Below are positions 58,301 through 64,000 of a stretch of DNA of 64,000 nucleotides, piece after piece. The stretch's first letter is position 1, and each line of letters begins with the position of its first letter. This stretch comes from Littorina saxatilis. Taxonomy: Eukaryota; Mollusca; Gastropoda; Littorinimorpha; Littorinidae. A model generated the notes under the pieces. The model made no database searches, was not told the DNA's origin, and saw only the letters and a list, made by a program, of their open reading frames with translations. The stretch is from contig NC_090246.1 in NCBI RefSeq assembly GCF_037325665.1, positions 60,786,562 to 60,850,561 on the forward strand, read 5' to 3'. A program made the translations under genes and the position numbers.

Positions 58301-61300
58301 CTGCTTGCTCGGCTTTGTTAGATGTTTGCATATCTTGTTGCTATTTTCTTTGCTTTTATTATTGTTTCTTATTTGTGCTTCGTTTATCGATACAACGTCT
58401 TGTGCACGGGTCAAAATGTGTGTCAGGGGTCGTTTTACTTGAACTTGACGTTCGTGTTTCTCCGAACGTCTGTGTATCGAAACACAGATACACGCACTCC
58501 ATGACTCTGTAAGAAGACAAAACATATCGCTAGGTTTCGTTTGTTTTTGATGAATGTATGACCTTTCATGAAGTAGTTTTGTTTTTTGTTTACTTTTGCC
58601 AGTTTGCCAGTTCGTTTTTGGAACGTTGCAAAGCAGTGTCGTGTCGTCTGTTTAGGTCTGGGGAAACACCAATGAAAAGAGCCGAAGAATCCCCGAGCGT
58701 TTCTATTGGGTTTGCTTTTGATTATCCATGTATAACCTGCTTCCTGCAACTATGGTAACCGGGGATTTATTGCCTGGGGAACATTAGATTTATTTTCCAG
58801 GTGCTTGTGAATGAAAACTCGTGAAAATGATGAAAAACATGCATGTTCCAAGAGTGCACCAGTTTTACATTGCTCTCTTTCGTTCTCTTTCTCTCTCCTC
58901 TCCCCCCCCCCCCCCCAACCCCACCCCTTTCTTAACTTTAACAATAAATGTTCACCCGACAACCTGATAAGCCCAAAAATAACTAGTAAAAGGGGTTGCT
59001 GAATAGGGCCAGACAGGCAGTAAACACCCTCAAAGCGGATCTGACAGCTGATGAATGAGATTTTCACCTGTGCGTCTAGTTCATTTACAACCCTCAGCAG
59101 TTCACACCTGTTCTGTTACCCATAAAATGTGTGCAGTGCACACAAAGGCACAGCTATGAGTGAAAGAGGGGGCAAGTTACACCAGATAAACATGTATACA
59201 AACCACACAGACAGAAAGATTTTGAATATCCTGCTACTTCTCACACATAAACAGAGACCTGTACATGTACACACACACACATACATACACAAAGCAGATA
59301 GACAGATAGATGCACACACACACACACCAACACATTGGTGAATAAAAAGTGGCAACACACACACAAAAACGCATAATTTAAAAAAAAAATTTTCCCCCCA
59401 TTGTAAAGCGCTTAGAGAACGTAAAGCGCTCTATAAATCTCCCATATTATTATTATAATTATGCCCAAGCACCTCACACACACACACACACACACACTCT
59501 ACAACACTATTCAATCAAAAGACCATCAAAATGGCTGTTGCATCTAACTCTATTTCCTCAGACATGGTATGGTCCCTACAGCTGTTGTGTCAGTGTTTGA
59601 AAATAAGAAGGAGCTGATTAAAAGTGAGCAAGCCAGGAAAACAGTTTGAAGGCAAGACAGTCATAGTGCAGGCAAGCAGCAGTCATATTTGGTCTTGGAG
59701 CTTGTGCTCCATCAGAGCCCTAATACTGTATGTGCATTCTGTGCAAGAAAGCTTTCTTGTCACATTTTCTTAGTTCTTACATGTAGGTATGAAAACTTCT
59801 GCAGAAGATTTTTGTTTGTTTAAATAAGATTAAGCAGACTTTTTGTCAAAAATGTTTGAATGACAAAAACAGAGATGCAGAAATTACTCCAAAGTGTAGA
59901 AAACAAACTGTAAATTGAACAAATGATAAAGCATGCCAAGGACAGATAACAGACACACCCAATGACAGAACAAAAGTCACCAAAACACACACACACAGCT
60001 TTTCAAAAAACAGCAACACAATAACACTGTTACAAAATCACAAAGACAACCAGCCCCCCCCCCCCCCCCCCCCCTCCCAGAAAAAGGGAGTATGACTGCC
60101 TTAAAAGCCATTGGTACACGCACGCACACACACACATCCACACATAAGAGTGCAAATGGGAGTTACAGCACACAAACATAGCAGAACAAGAAGATTAAAA
60201 GACATACACACAAACACACACAAAGAACAGCTGACCTCAACTTTCCCTCGGCGGGTCCTCCCTTGGTGACCTGACTGATGAAGAGAGCAGTGTCACCAGG
60301 GAACTGAGGGTTGTCCTTGCCGCCTATGATCTCAAAGCCTATGTCATGGCCGTCTCCTCCATCCTGTTGGGACAACAAAGTCCACAAAGTTACAATAAGG
60401 GTTGTACTGGAGCATATAAAATAAAGTTCGCAACAGACAATTCTTCTTTATTCAGGACTGGATCTAGGGGGAGGGGGTTCCGGAAGCCCACCCTTACCCA
60501 GCAAATGTACATTATATCCCTAGGAGAGGCCCAAATACCCCTTTCAAATACTAAATTTCAACAACATTTGAGGGGAAAGGACCCCCCCCCCCCCCCCCCC
60601 CTCTGTACCCCTGCCTCAATTTAGAAGCCCCACCCTCTCATAAACTAGGTCCAACCCTGTTATTCACCATTTCCGTGTTAATATAAACATATGAGACCAC
60701 TTTCATTTCTTAATTACAAGCCTGGTAGTTTAGTAAATCATCTTTGAGAAACTATGTATTAACAAGAAGGGCAAAGCCCATACGACTCACATGCTTTAAT
60801 CATTTTTCCTACCAAAATACATGTGACCTTGACCCAAGGTCAAGGTCATCCAAGGTCATGCAACATAAAGCTGTTAATTCAAGACATAGGAAGTACAATG
60901 GTGCTTATTGGCTCTTTCTACCATGAGATATGGTCACTTTTAGTGGTTCACTACCTTATTTTGGTCACATTTCATAAGGGTCAAAGTGACCTTGACCTTG
61001 ATCATATGTGACCAAATGTGTCTCATGATGAAAGCATAACATGTGCCCCACATAATTTTTAAGTTTGAAACAGTTATCTTCCATAGTTCAGGGTCAAGGT
61101 CACTTCAAAATATGTATACAATCCAACTTTGAAGAGCTCCTGTGACCTTGACCTTGAAGCAAGGTAAACCAAACTGGTATCAAAAGTTGGGGCTTACTTT
61201 GCCCTATATATCATATATAGGTGAGGTATTCAATCTCAAAAACTTCAGAGAAAATGGGAAAAATGTGAAAAATAGCTGTTTTTTAGGCAACATTTATGGC

Positions 61301-63772
61301 CCCTGCGACCTTGACTTTGAAGCAAGGTCAAGATGCTATGTATGTTTTTTGGGGCCTTGTCATCATACACCATCTTGCCAAATTTGGTACTGATAAACTG
61401 AATAGTGTCCAAGAAATATCCAACGTTAAAGTTTTCCGGACGGACGGACGGACGTCCGGACGGACGGACGGACGGACGGACGGACGACTCGGGTGAGTAC
61501 ATAGACTCACTTTTGCTTCGCATGTGAGTCAAAAATCCTCAGAGAAACTCCATAAACTTCTCTCCCACCCAAGCATAATCGAACCTAGGACCAGAGACAC
61601 AGCAGGGTGATACATTTACCGCTGCTCCACTCACTCACCAGTTCAATCTCCAGGGTCTCTGTCTCCCACTCCTGCAGGTCAGCGTCTATGGCGGAGTCAC
61701 GGCTGTGGTTGTGCCCTACAGAGTTGAGCTGCTGTCGCCGGGCGTCCCTCTCCACTATGGCTTCATACTTGTCCCTGTAGGGTGGAGATAAAGTCAAACC
61801 GTTATAATTCTTCTTCACTTGAATTGTCCTCTGTATGGTATGGCATCCCTCCAATAACACTACCTTTGATGCAATCTCCTGCTAATTTGATACATGTTTG
61901 TCAGTGTCATCACTTCAAGTTCTTTGTGTTTGACTGTTTTTGAGCTATTCACACATGTTATGGAGTGTATGGGGTGTCCTAGGAGAGGTAGCATCTTTGT
62001 AAACTAACAGTAGCTACCTCTATGGGGATGGACAGGAACACTGGTCCTCACTCAACACGCAACTCACACTTCTGGCTCCAAGAAAGCTGTTAGTTATAAC
62101 AGTAGCCACACCCCGGTACACCACTCCTGCTGGCAGGCTAGTAAACGAATTGAAGTGCTGATGTGGGCAGACCTAGCTTTTAAGCCTTGGCAAGCAGTCG
62201 ATCTAGGGGAGGGACCCCCAATAAATGTCCATGGCCGAAAGCGGAGGTGCAGTCTAACTGCTGCACCACGTACAAATTGCTTCAATTGCTTCATGACGGA
62301 CACATGTTATATTCCAAGGCCTCAAGGTAACGAACCCAGTTCAGTTGCAGTTTAAGGTTAAGCATGGTGGAACAAACTAAGGAAGCATTTCTCAATCATA
62401 CTGTGGGTGGTACCCTGCTGCTGAACTTTGTTTAGGTGATAATGTTTAAAAGTACAAAGATGTAATCATTCACTGTTGATGTCTTAAACTAATCTCTAAG
62501 TAACCATGAAAGTAATGACAGCAGAAGGGGGAGAAGAGAGAGAGAGAGAGAGGGGAAGCTCAACAAGCTCATTTCCATCAATTCCACACTCACCTGATTT
62601 CTTTGAGCTCCTTGACAGAATCATTCTTCTGCTTCTCACAATCATCAGAGTTACGCAGAGCTTTAGCCAGCTCGCTAACAGCACGGTCTCTGTCTCTCCG
62701 CAAATTGTCACACAACGTACGAATGCTCTCTCTCTCTGACACTGTCTTGCTGATTTCGCTGAAGGCCCAGTCACGTCGTTTGGTAGCTACCAAAGCTTCT
62801 TGTTCCGCATCTGAAAAAAAGACAAACAACAAATAATCAAATTCTTCTTCTTCTTCGTTCATGAGATGAAACTCATACGTACACTCGTGCTTTTTGCAAG
62901 AGTGGGTTTTTCTGTGTATGACCGTTTTTACCCTGCCATTTAGGCAGCCATACGCCGCTTTCGGTAGAAACAAATAATAAAATAAAATACAATAAAGTAA
63001 AAATAAACATACATTTTTTTTTAAATTGAAAAAGAAGACTGATGCCTGAGAACTACGCTGGTATTGGACTGGACCTTTAGCTCCTAGTGTCATTCTACTG
63101 TATTGTTTAGTGTCACATTGTGTCTACTCACTGCCCAGCTTGTGTCAGATCTTGTCCAGCTATTTTTCTTCAGCTCCTGAGGTTATTCTTGTTATATTGC
63201 ATTGCATTGCATTGCATTGTATTGTATTGTATCACATTGTATTGCATTGTATTGAATTGTATTGATTTGTATTGATTGCATTATATTGTTTCGTATAGTA
63301 TTGTATTGTATCATATTGTATCATATTGTGTCTACTCACTGCCCAACTCGTGGCGAATCTTGTCCAGCTGTTTCTTCAGCTCCTCCGTCTCCTTGACTGC
63401 CTGGTCCATCTCCTCCGCCTTCTCCTTCTGCGTTTTCTCGTACGTCTTCTTGATCAGGTTCTCCATCTGCTCCAGCGCCTGGTGCCGTTCCTTGCGGGCA
63501 GTGTCCCGCTGTTGCTCCATCAGCTGGAACTCTCGCTGGAGTTCTCTCAGCTCCGACTCCAGCTGTGCTCGGTTCTCCAGCGCTCCTTGGGACTCCTGGC
63601 GATACTTTTCGCAGGAGGCTGTGAGTGCCGCTAGGTCTTGTTTGAGACGCTCAATGTCTTTCTCTGCGGCCGTCTTCTCCTTGAGGTACTTGTCGTTGCG
63701 CTTGTTCATCTCCGACAGCTTTTCCTGCAGTTGTTCGATTTCTTTGTGGACAGAGTCGCGTTCTGACATCAC
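38812..63772 (-). CDS. DLG5: Discs large homolog 5 (DLG5), C-terminal 1645 codons, 25 exons; 5' end outside window
   Basis: DLG5 is a membrane-associated guanylate-kinase (MAGUK) scaffold at cell junctions and the apical cortex, linked in animals to polarity, N-cadherin delivery and Hippo signalling. The exons, 5' to 3' on the minus strand, are 63340-63772, 62594-62810, 61639-61774, 60236-60363, 55341-55443, 54658-54730, 53597-53703, 53265-53450, 50269-50451, 48765-49972, 48211-48331, 47491-47713, 45873-45975, 45329-45491, 44842-44944, 43861-44005, 43321-43498, 42788-42890, 42206-42422, 41538-41752, 41121-41159, 40446-40547, 39698-39825, 39388-39497 and 38812-39025. Every junction has AG and GT, and all phases agree (4938 bp with stop). 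Domain order coiled coil, PDZ1-2, linker, PDZ3-4, SH3, GK matches DLG5 and no other MAGUK. Words such as RESIRTLCDNLRRDRDRAV, ARRSFFRRK and KLEQEYS match vertebrate DLG5 as I recall it. Human DLG5 is about 1919 aa, so roughly 270 N-terminal residues lie to the right. No frame break was seen. Confidence 0.97.
40242..40343. mobile_element. CAGTGGAACC-type MITE, short copy
   Basis: 102 bp with TA on both sides; ends CAGTGGAACCC and AGGTTCCACTG. In a DLG5 intron. Confidence 0.85.
41538..42422 (-). CDS. DLG5: DLG5 SH3 domain and basic hinge exons
   Basis: Exon 42206-42422 encodes the SH3 domain (GDRFFIRTNFSRSAEGEG, LDFHKDDILVVENTVHRG, WLAWLVDAQG, GSIPSQLR), aligned with the MAGUK SH3 consensus. 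Exon 41538-41752 is the hinge before the GK domain. It contains SARRSFFRRKRHQRNNSKD, nearly the vertebrate DLG5 hinge, followed by SVPILD. In MAGUKs this hinge is a regulatory region that binds calmodulin or GK partners; that role is only inferred here. Confidence 0.96.
42788..43498 (-). CDS. DLG5: DLG5 PDZ4 exons
   Basis: Exon 43321-43498 encodes the start of PDZ4 (DPGFAVVGGNAVGIFVHEI ... LQRGDMILE), with GFAV as the binding loop. Exon 42788-42890 supplies the second half (NNISFHNLTAEQAILELK ... MRLTVLN). The donor of the first exon (43319-43320) is the first GT of a ~95 bp (GT)n/(AC)n microsatellite, so exon and repeat abut directly. Confidence 0.95.
43226..43320. repeat. (AC)n microsatellite abutting the DLG5 PDZ4 exon
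   Basis: About 95 bp of AC repeat with one ATGC interruption. The last AC is the splice donor GT of exon 43321-43498 on the minus strand. Confidence 0.97.
43861..44005 (-). CDS. DLG5: DLG5 exon, Ser/Thr-rich linker between PDZ3 and PDZ4
   Basis: This 145 bp exon joins in phase 1 and leaves in phase 2. It encodes a Ser/Thr/His-rich stretch including STISLMSSLATSPTHSK. It is placed by phase continuity, a good acceptor at 44006-44007 and a donor at 43859-43860. It has no recognisable domain. Confidence 0.85.
44166..44525 (+). mobile_element. 5'-truncated LINE (non-LTR retrotransposon) 3' end, 11 bp target duplication
   Basis: GAAAAAAGCAA flanks the insert exactly (44155-44165, 44526-44536). 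The open frame reads FRLRTGHCRLRAHMHRLG, CPCETGPQTPEHILQTCP and LWGTKDSLI, the Cys/His-containing C-terminus of LINE polyproteins, ending with a stop and the tail GGAACGCCGAAGAAGAAG. It lies in a DLG5 intron, opposite to the gene. Confidence 0.85.
44842..45491 (-). CDS. DLG5: DLG5 PDZ3 exons
   Basis: Exon 45329-45491 encodes SSEPVGFQIQRGPAGGIF, with the GFQI carboxylate-binding loop, and ends in AGLEIGDQLLE. Exon 44842-44944 continues with VCGINMRNATHEHAVTVL and finishes the fold at MKVQYNPE. This matches DLG5 PDZ3, where the vertebrate form reads GLEYGDQLLEFNGINL. The intron between them (44945-45328) holds TCA-rich tandem repeats almost up to the donor. Confidence 0.95.
45099..45320. repeat. 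TCA-rich tandem repeats in a DLG5 intron
   Basis: A ~76 bp unit (GTGCTGATTTTACTGTCATT then TCATCA repeats) occurs at 45102 and 45179, followed by looser TCATCA/TTG repeats up to the exon 45329-45491. Confidence 0.92.
45873..50451 (-). CDS. DLG5: DLG5 low-complexity linker between PDZ2 and PDZ3 (five exons)
   Basis: Exons 50269-50451, 48765-49972, 48211-48331, 47491-47713 and 45873-45975 encode a Ser/Pro/Arg/His-rich, probably disordered linker of roughly 610 residues. The 1208 bp exon is by far the largest and contains Pro/His tracts around 48960-49300. The word SNSGTWPK corresponds to a conserved island in vertebrate DLG5, and ERIRIPS in 47491-47713 corresponds to the island just before PDZ3. 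The remainder is poorly conserved by eye. Ser-rich segments here are plausible phosphorylation and 14-3-3-type docking regions, but that is inference. Confidence 0.9.
46084..46225. mobile_element. CAGTGGAACC-type MITE, right end missing
   Basis: Left end CAGTGGAACCCCCC after TA and body motifs CAAGACC and TTTTTTAAGGC. No right terminal repeat. Confidence 0.65.
46399..47160 (+). mobile_element. Family B ~760 bp element, copy 1
   Basis: Starts AAGGGCAAAGCCCATACGAC then TCACATGC, and ends with the hairpin GACTCAC...GTGAGTC. It contains repeated TGACCTTGACC/GGTCAAGGTCA motifs and a GGAC/CCGG-rich stretch before the end. Near-identical to 60762-61533. No open frame of note. Confidence 0.92.
47775..47860. 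repeat. (GTGTT)n and (GT)n microsatellite
   Basis: Pentanucleotide repeats to about 47832, then GT repeats. Confidence 0.95.
50640..51171. mobile_element. TTAA-target element nested in family A
   Basis: TTAA at 50636-50639 and 51172-51175. Ends AGGTGGTCGTCTACATTTTT and its near-complement AAAAATGTAGACAAGGACCT. 532 bp, no open frame. Confidence 0.85.
51571..52190 (+). mobile_element. hAT-like element nested in family A, 8 bp target duplication
   Basis: Perfect 16 bp inverted ends ATAGGTGTCAACCTAT; flanks GTATTCTC (51563-51570) and GTATTCTT (52191-52198) match at 7 of 8. Contains a short zinc-finger open frame. Confidence 0.82.
51867..52118 (+). CDS. BED-type zinc-finger open frame (83 aa) inside a hAT-like element
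   Basis: The frame starts MASQSYPPAKKLKTTSQ (basic, possibly nuclear) and continues WIKSSSEGPDYSFCVPCRKH to HFSTRGHN. The spacing C-x2-C-x16-H-x5-H fits BED-like fingers at the N-terminus of hAT transposases and host proteins derived from them. The catalytic part is absent. It may be an unexpressed remnant or a short DNA-binding product; sequence alone does not decide. Confidence 0.6.
   Translation: MASQSYPPAKKLKTTSQSGSGRHLKEWESPIFNNGAYAGWIKSSSEGPDYSFCVPCRKHVKVRASGFYDLKSHFSTRGHNTIL
53092..53225. mobile_element. CAGTGGAACC-type MITE beside a DLG5 exon
   Basis: Ends CAATGGAACCCCCC and GGGGTTCCACCG. Its right end lies 39 bases from exon 53265-53450 (on the donor side). Confidence 0.82.
53265..60363 (-). 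CDS. DLG5: DLG5 PDZ1 and PDZ2 exons (five exons)
   Basis: PDZ1 is split over 60236-60363 (carboxylate-loop motif IGFEI, then GGKDNPQFPGDTALFISQV), 55341-55443 (ANDLLLKINN and a following helix) and the start of 54658-54730 (VVRRRK). PDZ2 runs from the end of that exon through 53597-53703 (GLFISAIHSGR ... GDRIIR) into 53265-53450 (INHQETEKMTAQEAVKLM). The last exon closes with a Ser/Thr/Pro-rich tail. The 4.8 kb intron between the first two exons holds a 1.8 kb inverted-repeat transposon, a SINE and several palindromes. Next to exon 55341-55443 its donor end is duplicated (see 54837-55340). Confidence 0.93.
53807..54457. mobile_element. CAGTGAAACC-type MITE carrying a SINE
   Basis: TA-flanked ends CAGTGAAACCTGGGATG and CATCCCAGGTACCACTG, with GGACACCCCTGGGA and related inner motifs. 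Interrupted by the SINE 53870-54269. Confidence 0.8.
53870..54269 (-). mobile_element. tRNA-derived SINE, type ending ATTGATTGA
   Basis: Minus-strand head GGGGATATAGCTCAGTTG with a B box near GAGTTCGATCCC. The body runs to GAATATGCGCGATATAAGCC and the tail ATTGATTGA. GCAGGT is present at both edges (53864-53869, 54270-54275). Confidence 0.8.
54837..55340. repeat. Tandem intronic duplications including the donor end of DLG5 exon 55341-55443
   Basis: CAAAGCTCTGGAGTGT of the exon end recurs at about 55173-55188, and in a diverged form (CAAAGCACTGGAGTG) at about 54996-55010. Matching intron flanks (AACCTTGCATYAGC, TTCTTGTACAAC or similar) accompany the copies. Unit about 175 bp. The copies are partial and decayed and are not joined into the gene model. 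Confidence 0.75.
55833..56211 (+). mobile_element. Full-length tRNA-derived SINE with perfect 13 bp target duplication
   Basis: AACGGCCACCTGC stands at 55820-55832 and 56212-56224. Head GGGGATGTAGCTCAGTCGG (A box), B box GAGTTCGTCCCC, and 3' third from about 56080 (CTACCCCCGAAAACGGCG) to the tail AACGCAGAAGAAGAAGAAG. Confidence 0.92.
56408..56551. repeat. 144 bp palindrome
   Basis: Arms 56408-56449 and 56509-56551 share GACCATTATTTTTAATAATC and GAGGTTACA. The centre is GCGAGCTTCAGCGAGC. Confidence 0.88.
57723..57912. repeat. 190 bp palindrome with ~85 bp arms
   Basis: Arms share GTTGACAGACCAGC and TTTGTTTCATATTTATTGAC in inverse orientation. Centre AAGGCCGAAGGCCGCGG. Arms are roughly 85 percent matched by eye. 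Confidence 0.88.
57913..59390. other. DLG5 intron sequence, unassigned
   Basis: C run at 58903-58917 and CA repeats at 59268-59330. No gene features. Confidence 0.5.
59395..59460 (+). mobile_element. Retroposon 3' end with (ATT)n tail
   Basis: TTGTAAAGCGCTTAGAGAAC, AGCGCTCTATAAATC then ATTATTATTAT. Same type of end as 17430-17495 and 30660-30735. Confidence 0.55.
60453..60659. mobile_element. CAGGACTGGA-type short transposon, 5 bp target duplication
   Basis: Ends CAGGACTGGATCTAGG and CTAGGTCCAACCCTG. TTATT at 60448-60452 and 60660-60664. Contains a C run at 60582-60601. Confidence 0.8.
60762..61533 (+). mobile_element. Family B ~770 bp element, copy 2
   Basis: Same ends as 46399-47160. About ten substitutions were noted over the aligned body. 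The CGGA-repeat near the right end (61437-61485) is longer than in copy 1. It ends about 105 bases before DLG5 exon 61639-61774 (on the donor side). Confidence 0.92.
61639..63772 (-). CDS. DLG5: DLG5 coiled-coil exons (three exons)
   Basis: Exons 63340-63772, 62594-62810 and 61639-61774 encode about 262 residues of Glu/Lys/Gln-rich heptad sequence, the C-terminal part of the long DLG5 coiled coil. The second exon carries the block ERESIRTLCDNLRRDRD, nearly unchanged from vertebrates. The third ends in the acidic DSAIDADLQEWETETLE stretch that precedes PDZ1. The acceptor of the first exon is at 63773-63774, and the sequence from there to 64000 is intron. Coiled coils in this family mediate self-association and partner binding, which is family knowledge rather than something visible here. 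Confidence 0.93.
62841..62967 (-). mobile_element. Short SINE module
   Basis: Minus-strand copy of the same 3' module as 11170-11308 (ACCGAAAGCGGCGTATGG to CGAAGAAGAAG). Flanks share ACAAATAAT plus A-rich bases. In a DLG5 intron, 31 bases from exon 62594-62810 on the acceptor side. Confidence 0.8.
63119..63180. repeat. Decayed duplicate of the donor end of DLG5 exon 63340-63772
   Basis: TTGTGTCTACTCACTGCCCA and, after a few changes, ATCTTGTCCAGCT and CTTCAGCTCCT repeat the exon edge at 63326-63385, including the splice donor. The copy carries an indel and substitutions. Confidence 0.82.
63190..63330. repeat. (ATTGC/ATTGT)n pentanucleotide tract
   Basis: About 25 imperfect ATTGY units between the duplicated exon edge and the real exon. 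Confidence 0.93.
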
Positions 63773-64000
63773 CTGGTCAATTGAAAAAATAAAAGGCGAT
63801 AAGAATATCTGGAACAATATTGCAGGTGTTTTTTTTCTCAGGAATCCTGAAACTACAATACGTATGATATGCAGTTAGAATGATCAAGGTTGCACAAGTA
63901 AGTGCCAAATACAGCTAAGCAACAACAAAAACAAAACAACTCCAAACTTTCTCCACCTGACATCGCAAGGAATTGTGACAAAGGGAAGGGAGAGGTGCAT

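Overview
The window is animal nuclear DNA: spliced genes with GT-AG introns, very long repeat-filled introns, and abundant microsatellites, tRNA-derived SINEs and short DNA transposons. The repeats, especially a ~870 bp element that starts with a TTTAGTCAAG palindrome, a ~760 bp element full of AGGTCA hexamers and a SINE ending in (GAA)n, are of the kind I associate with molluscs. A marine caenogastropod such as a periwinkle (Littorina) is my best guess, made from memory and without a database search.

Three host genes can be assembled exon by exon, all on the minus strand. From right to left: (1) the last 25 exons of a Discs-large 5 (DLG5) orthologue, 63772 down to the stop at 38812, giving 1645 codons in one unbroken reading frame. 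They encode coiled coil, PDZ1, PDZ2, a long low-complexity linker, PDZ3, PDZ4, SH3 and a guanylate-kinase-like domain. The 5' end of the gene (N-terminal part) lies beyond the right edge. (2) A complete five-exon cytosolic cyclophilin (PPIA-like, 162 aa), 28158 to 22417. (3) A complete five-exon cyclophilin with a mitochondrial presequence (PPIF / cyclophilin D-like, 199 aa), 19016 to 10990. The two cyclophilins have identical intron positions and phases, sit head to tail, and look like an old tandem duplication with different cellular targeting. DLG5 is a polarity and junction scaffold and has no evident functional link to the cyclophilins.

Layout: 1-9200 is repeat-dominated (a foldback element, a decayed pogo-type transposon, a five-unit tandem array of the 870 bp element, a SINE and a 136 bp palindrome). 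9200-10990 is downstream and 3' flank of the PPIF-like gene. 10990-19016 is the PPIF-like gene, whose first intron holds a stack of nested transposons and a foldback element with telomere-like TTAGGG repeats in its loop. 19017-22417 is sparse spacer. 22417-28158 is the PPIA-like gene, with a large CT-rich minisatellite in intron 1. 28159-38811 is spacer plus the probable long 3' UTR of DLG5, with hAT-like short elements, a mariner remnant and another 870 bp element. 38812-64000 is DLG5, whose introns carry many insertions.

No bacterial-type operon, CRISPR array, rRNA gene, functional tRNA gene, retrovirus, LTR element or Polinton was recognised. The most unusual signals are in the repeats and in exon-end duplications: ~60 bp retroposons with perfect target-site duplications, an independently mobilised SINE 3' module, LINE/SINE tail sharing, a telomere-cored foldback element, a transposon built on GTGATCGTGA repeats, a two-type tandem array, and decayed tandem copies of DLG5 exon ends beside their parent exons.
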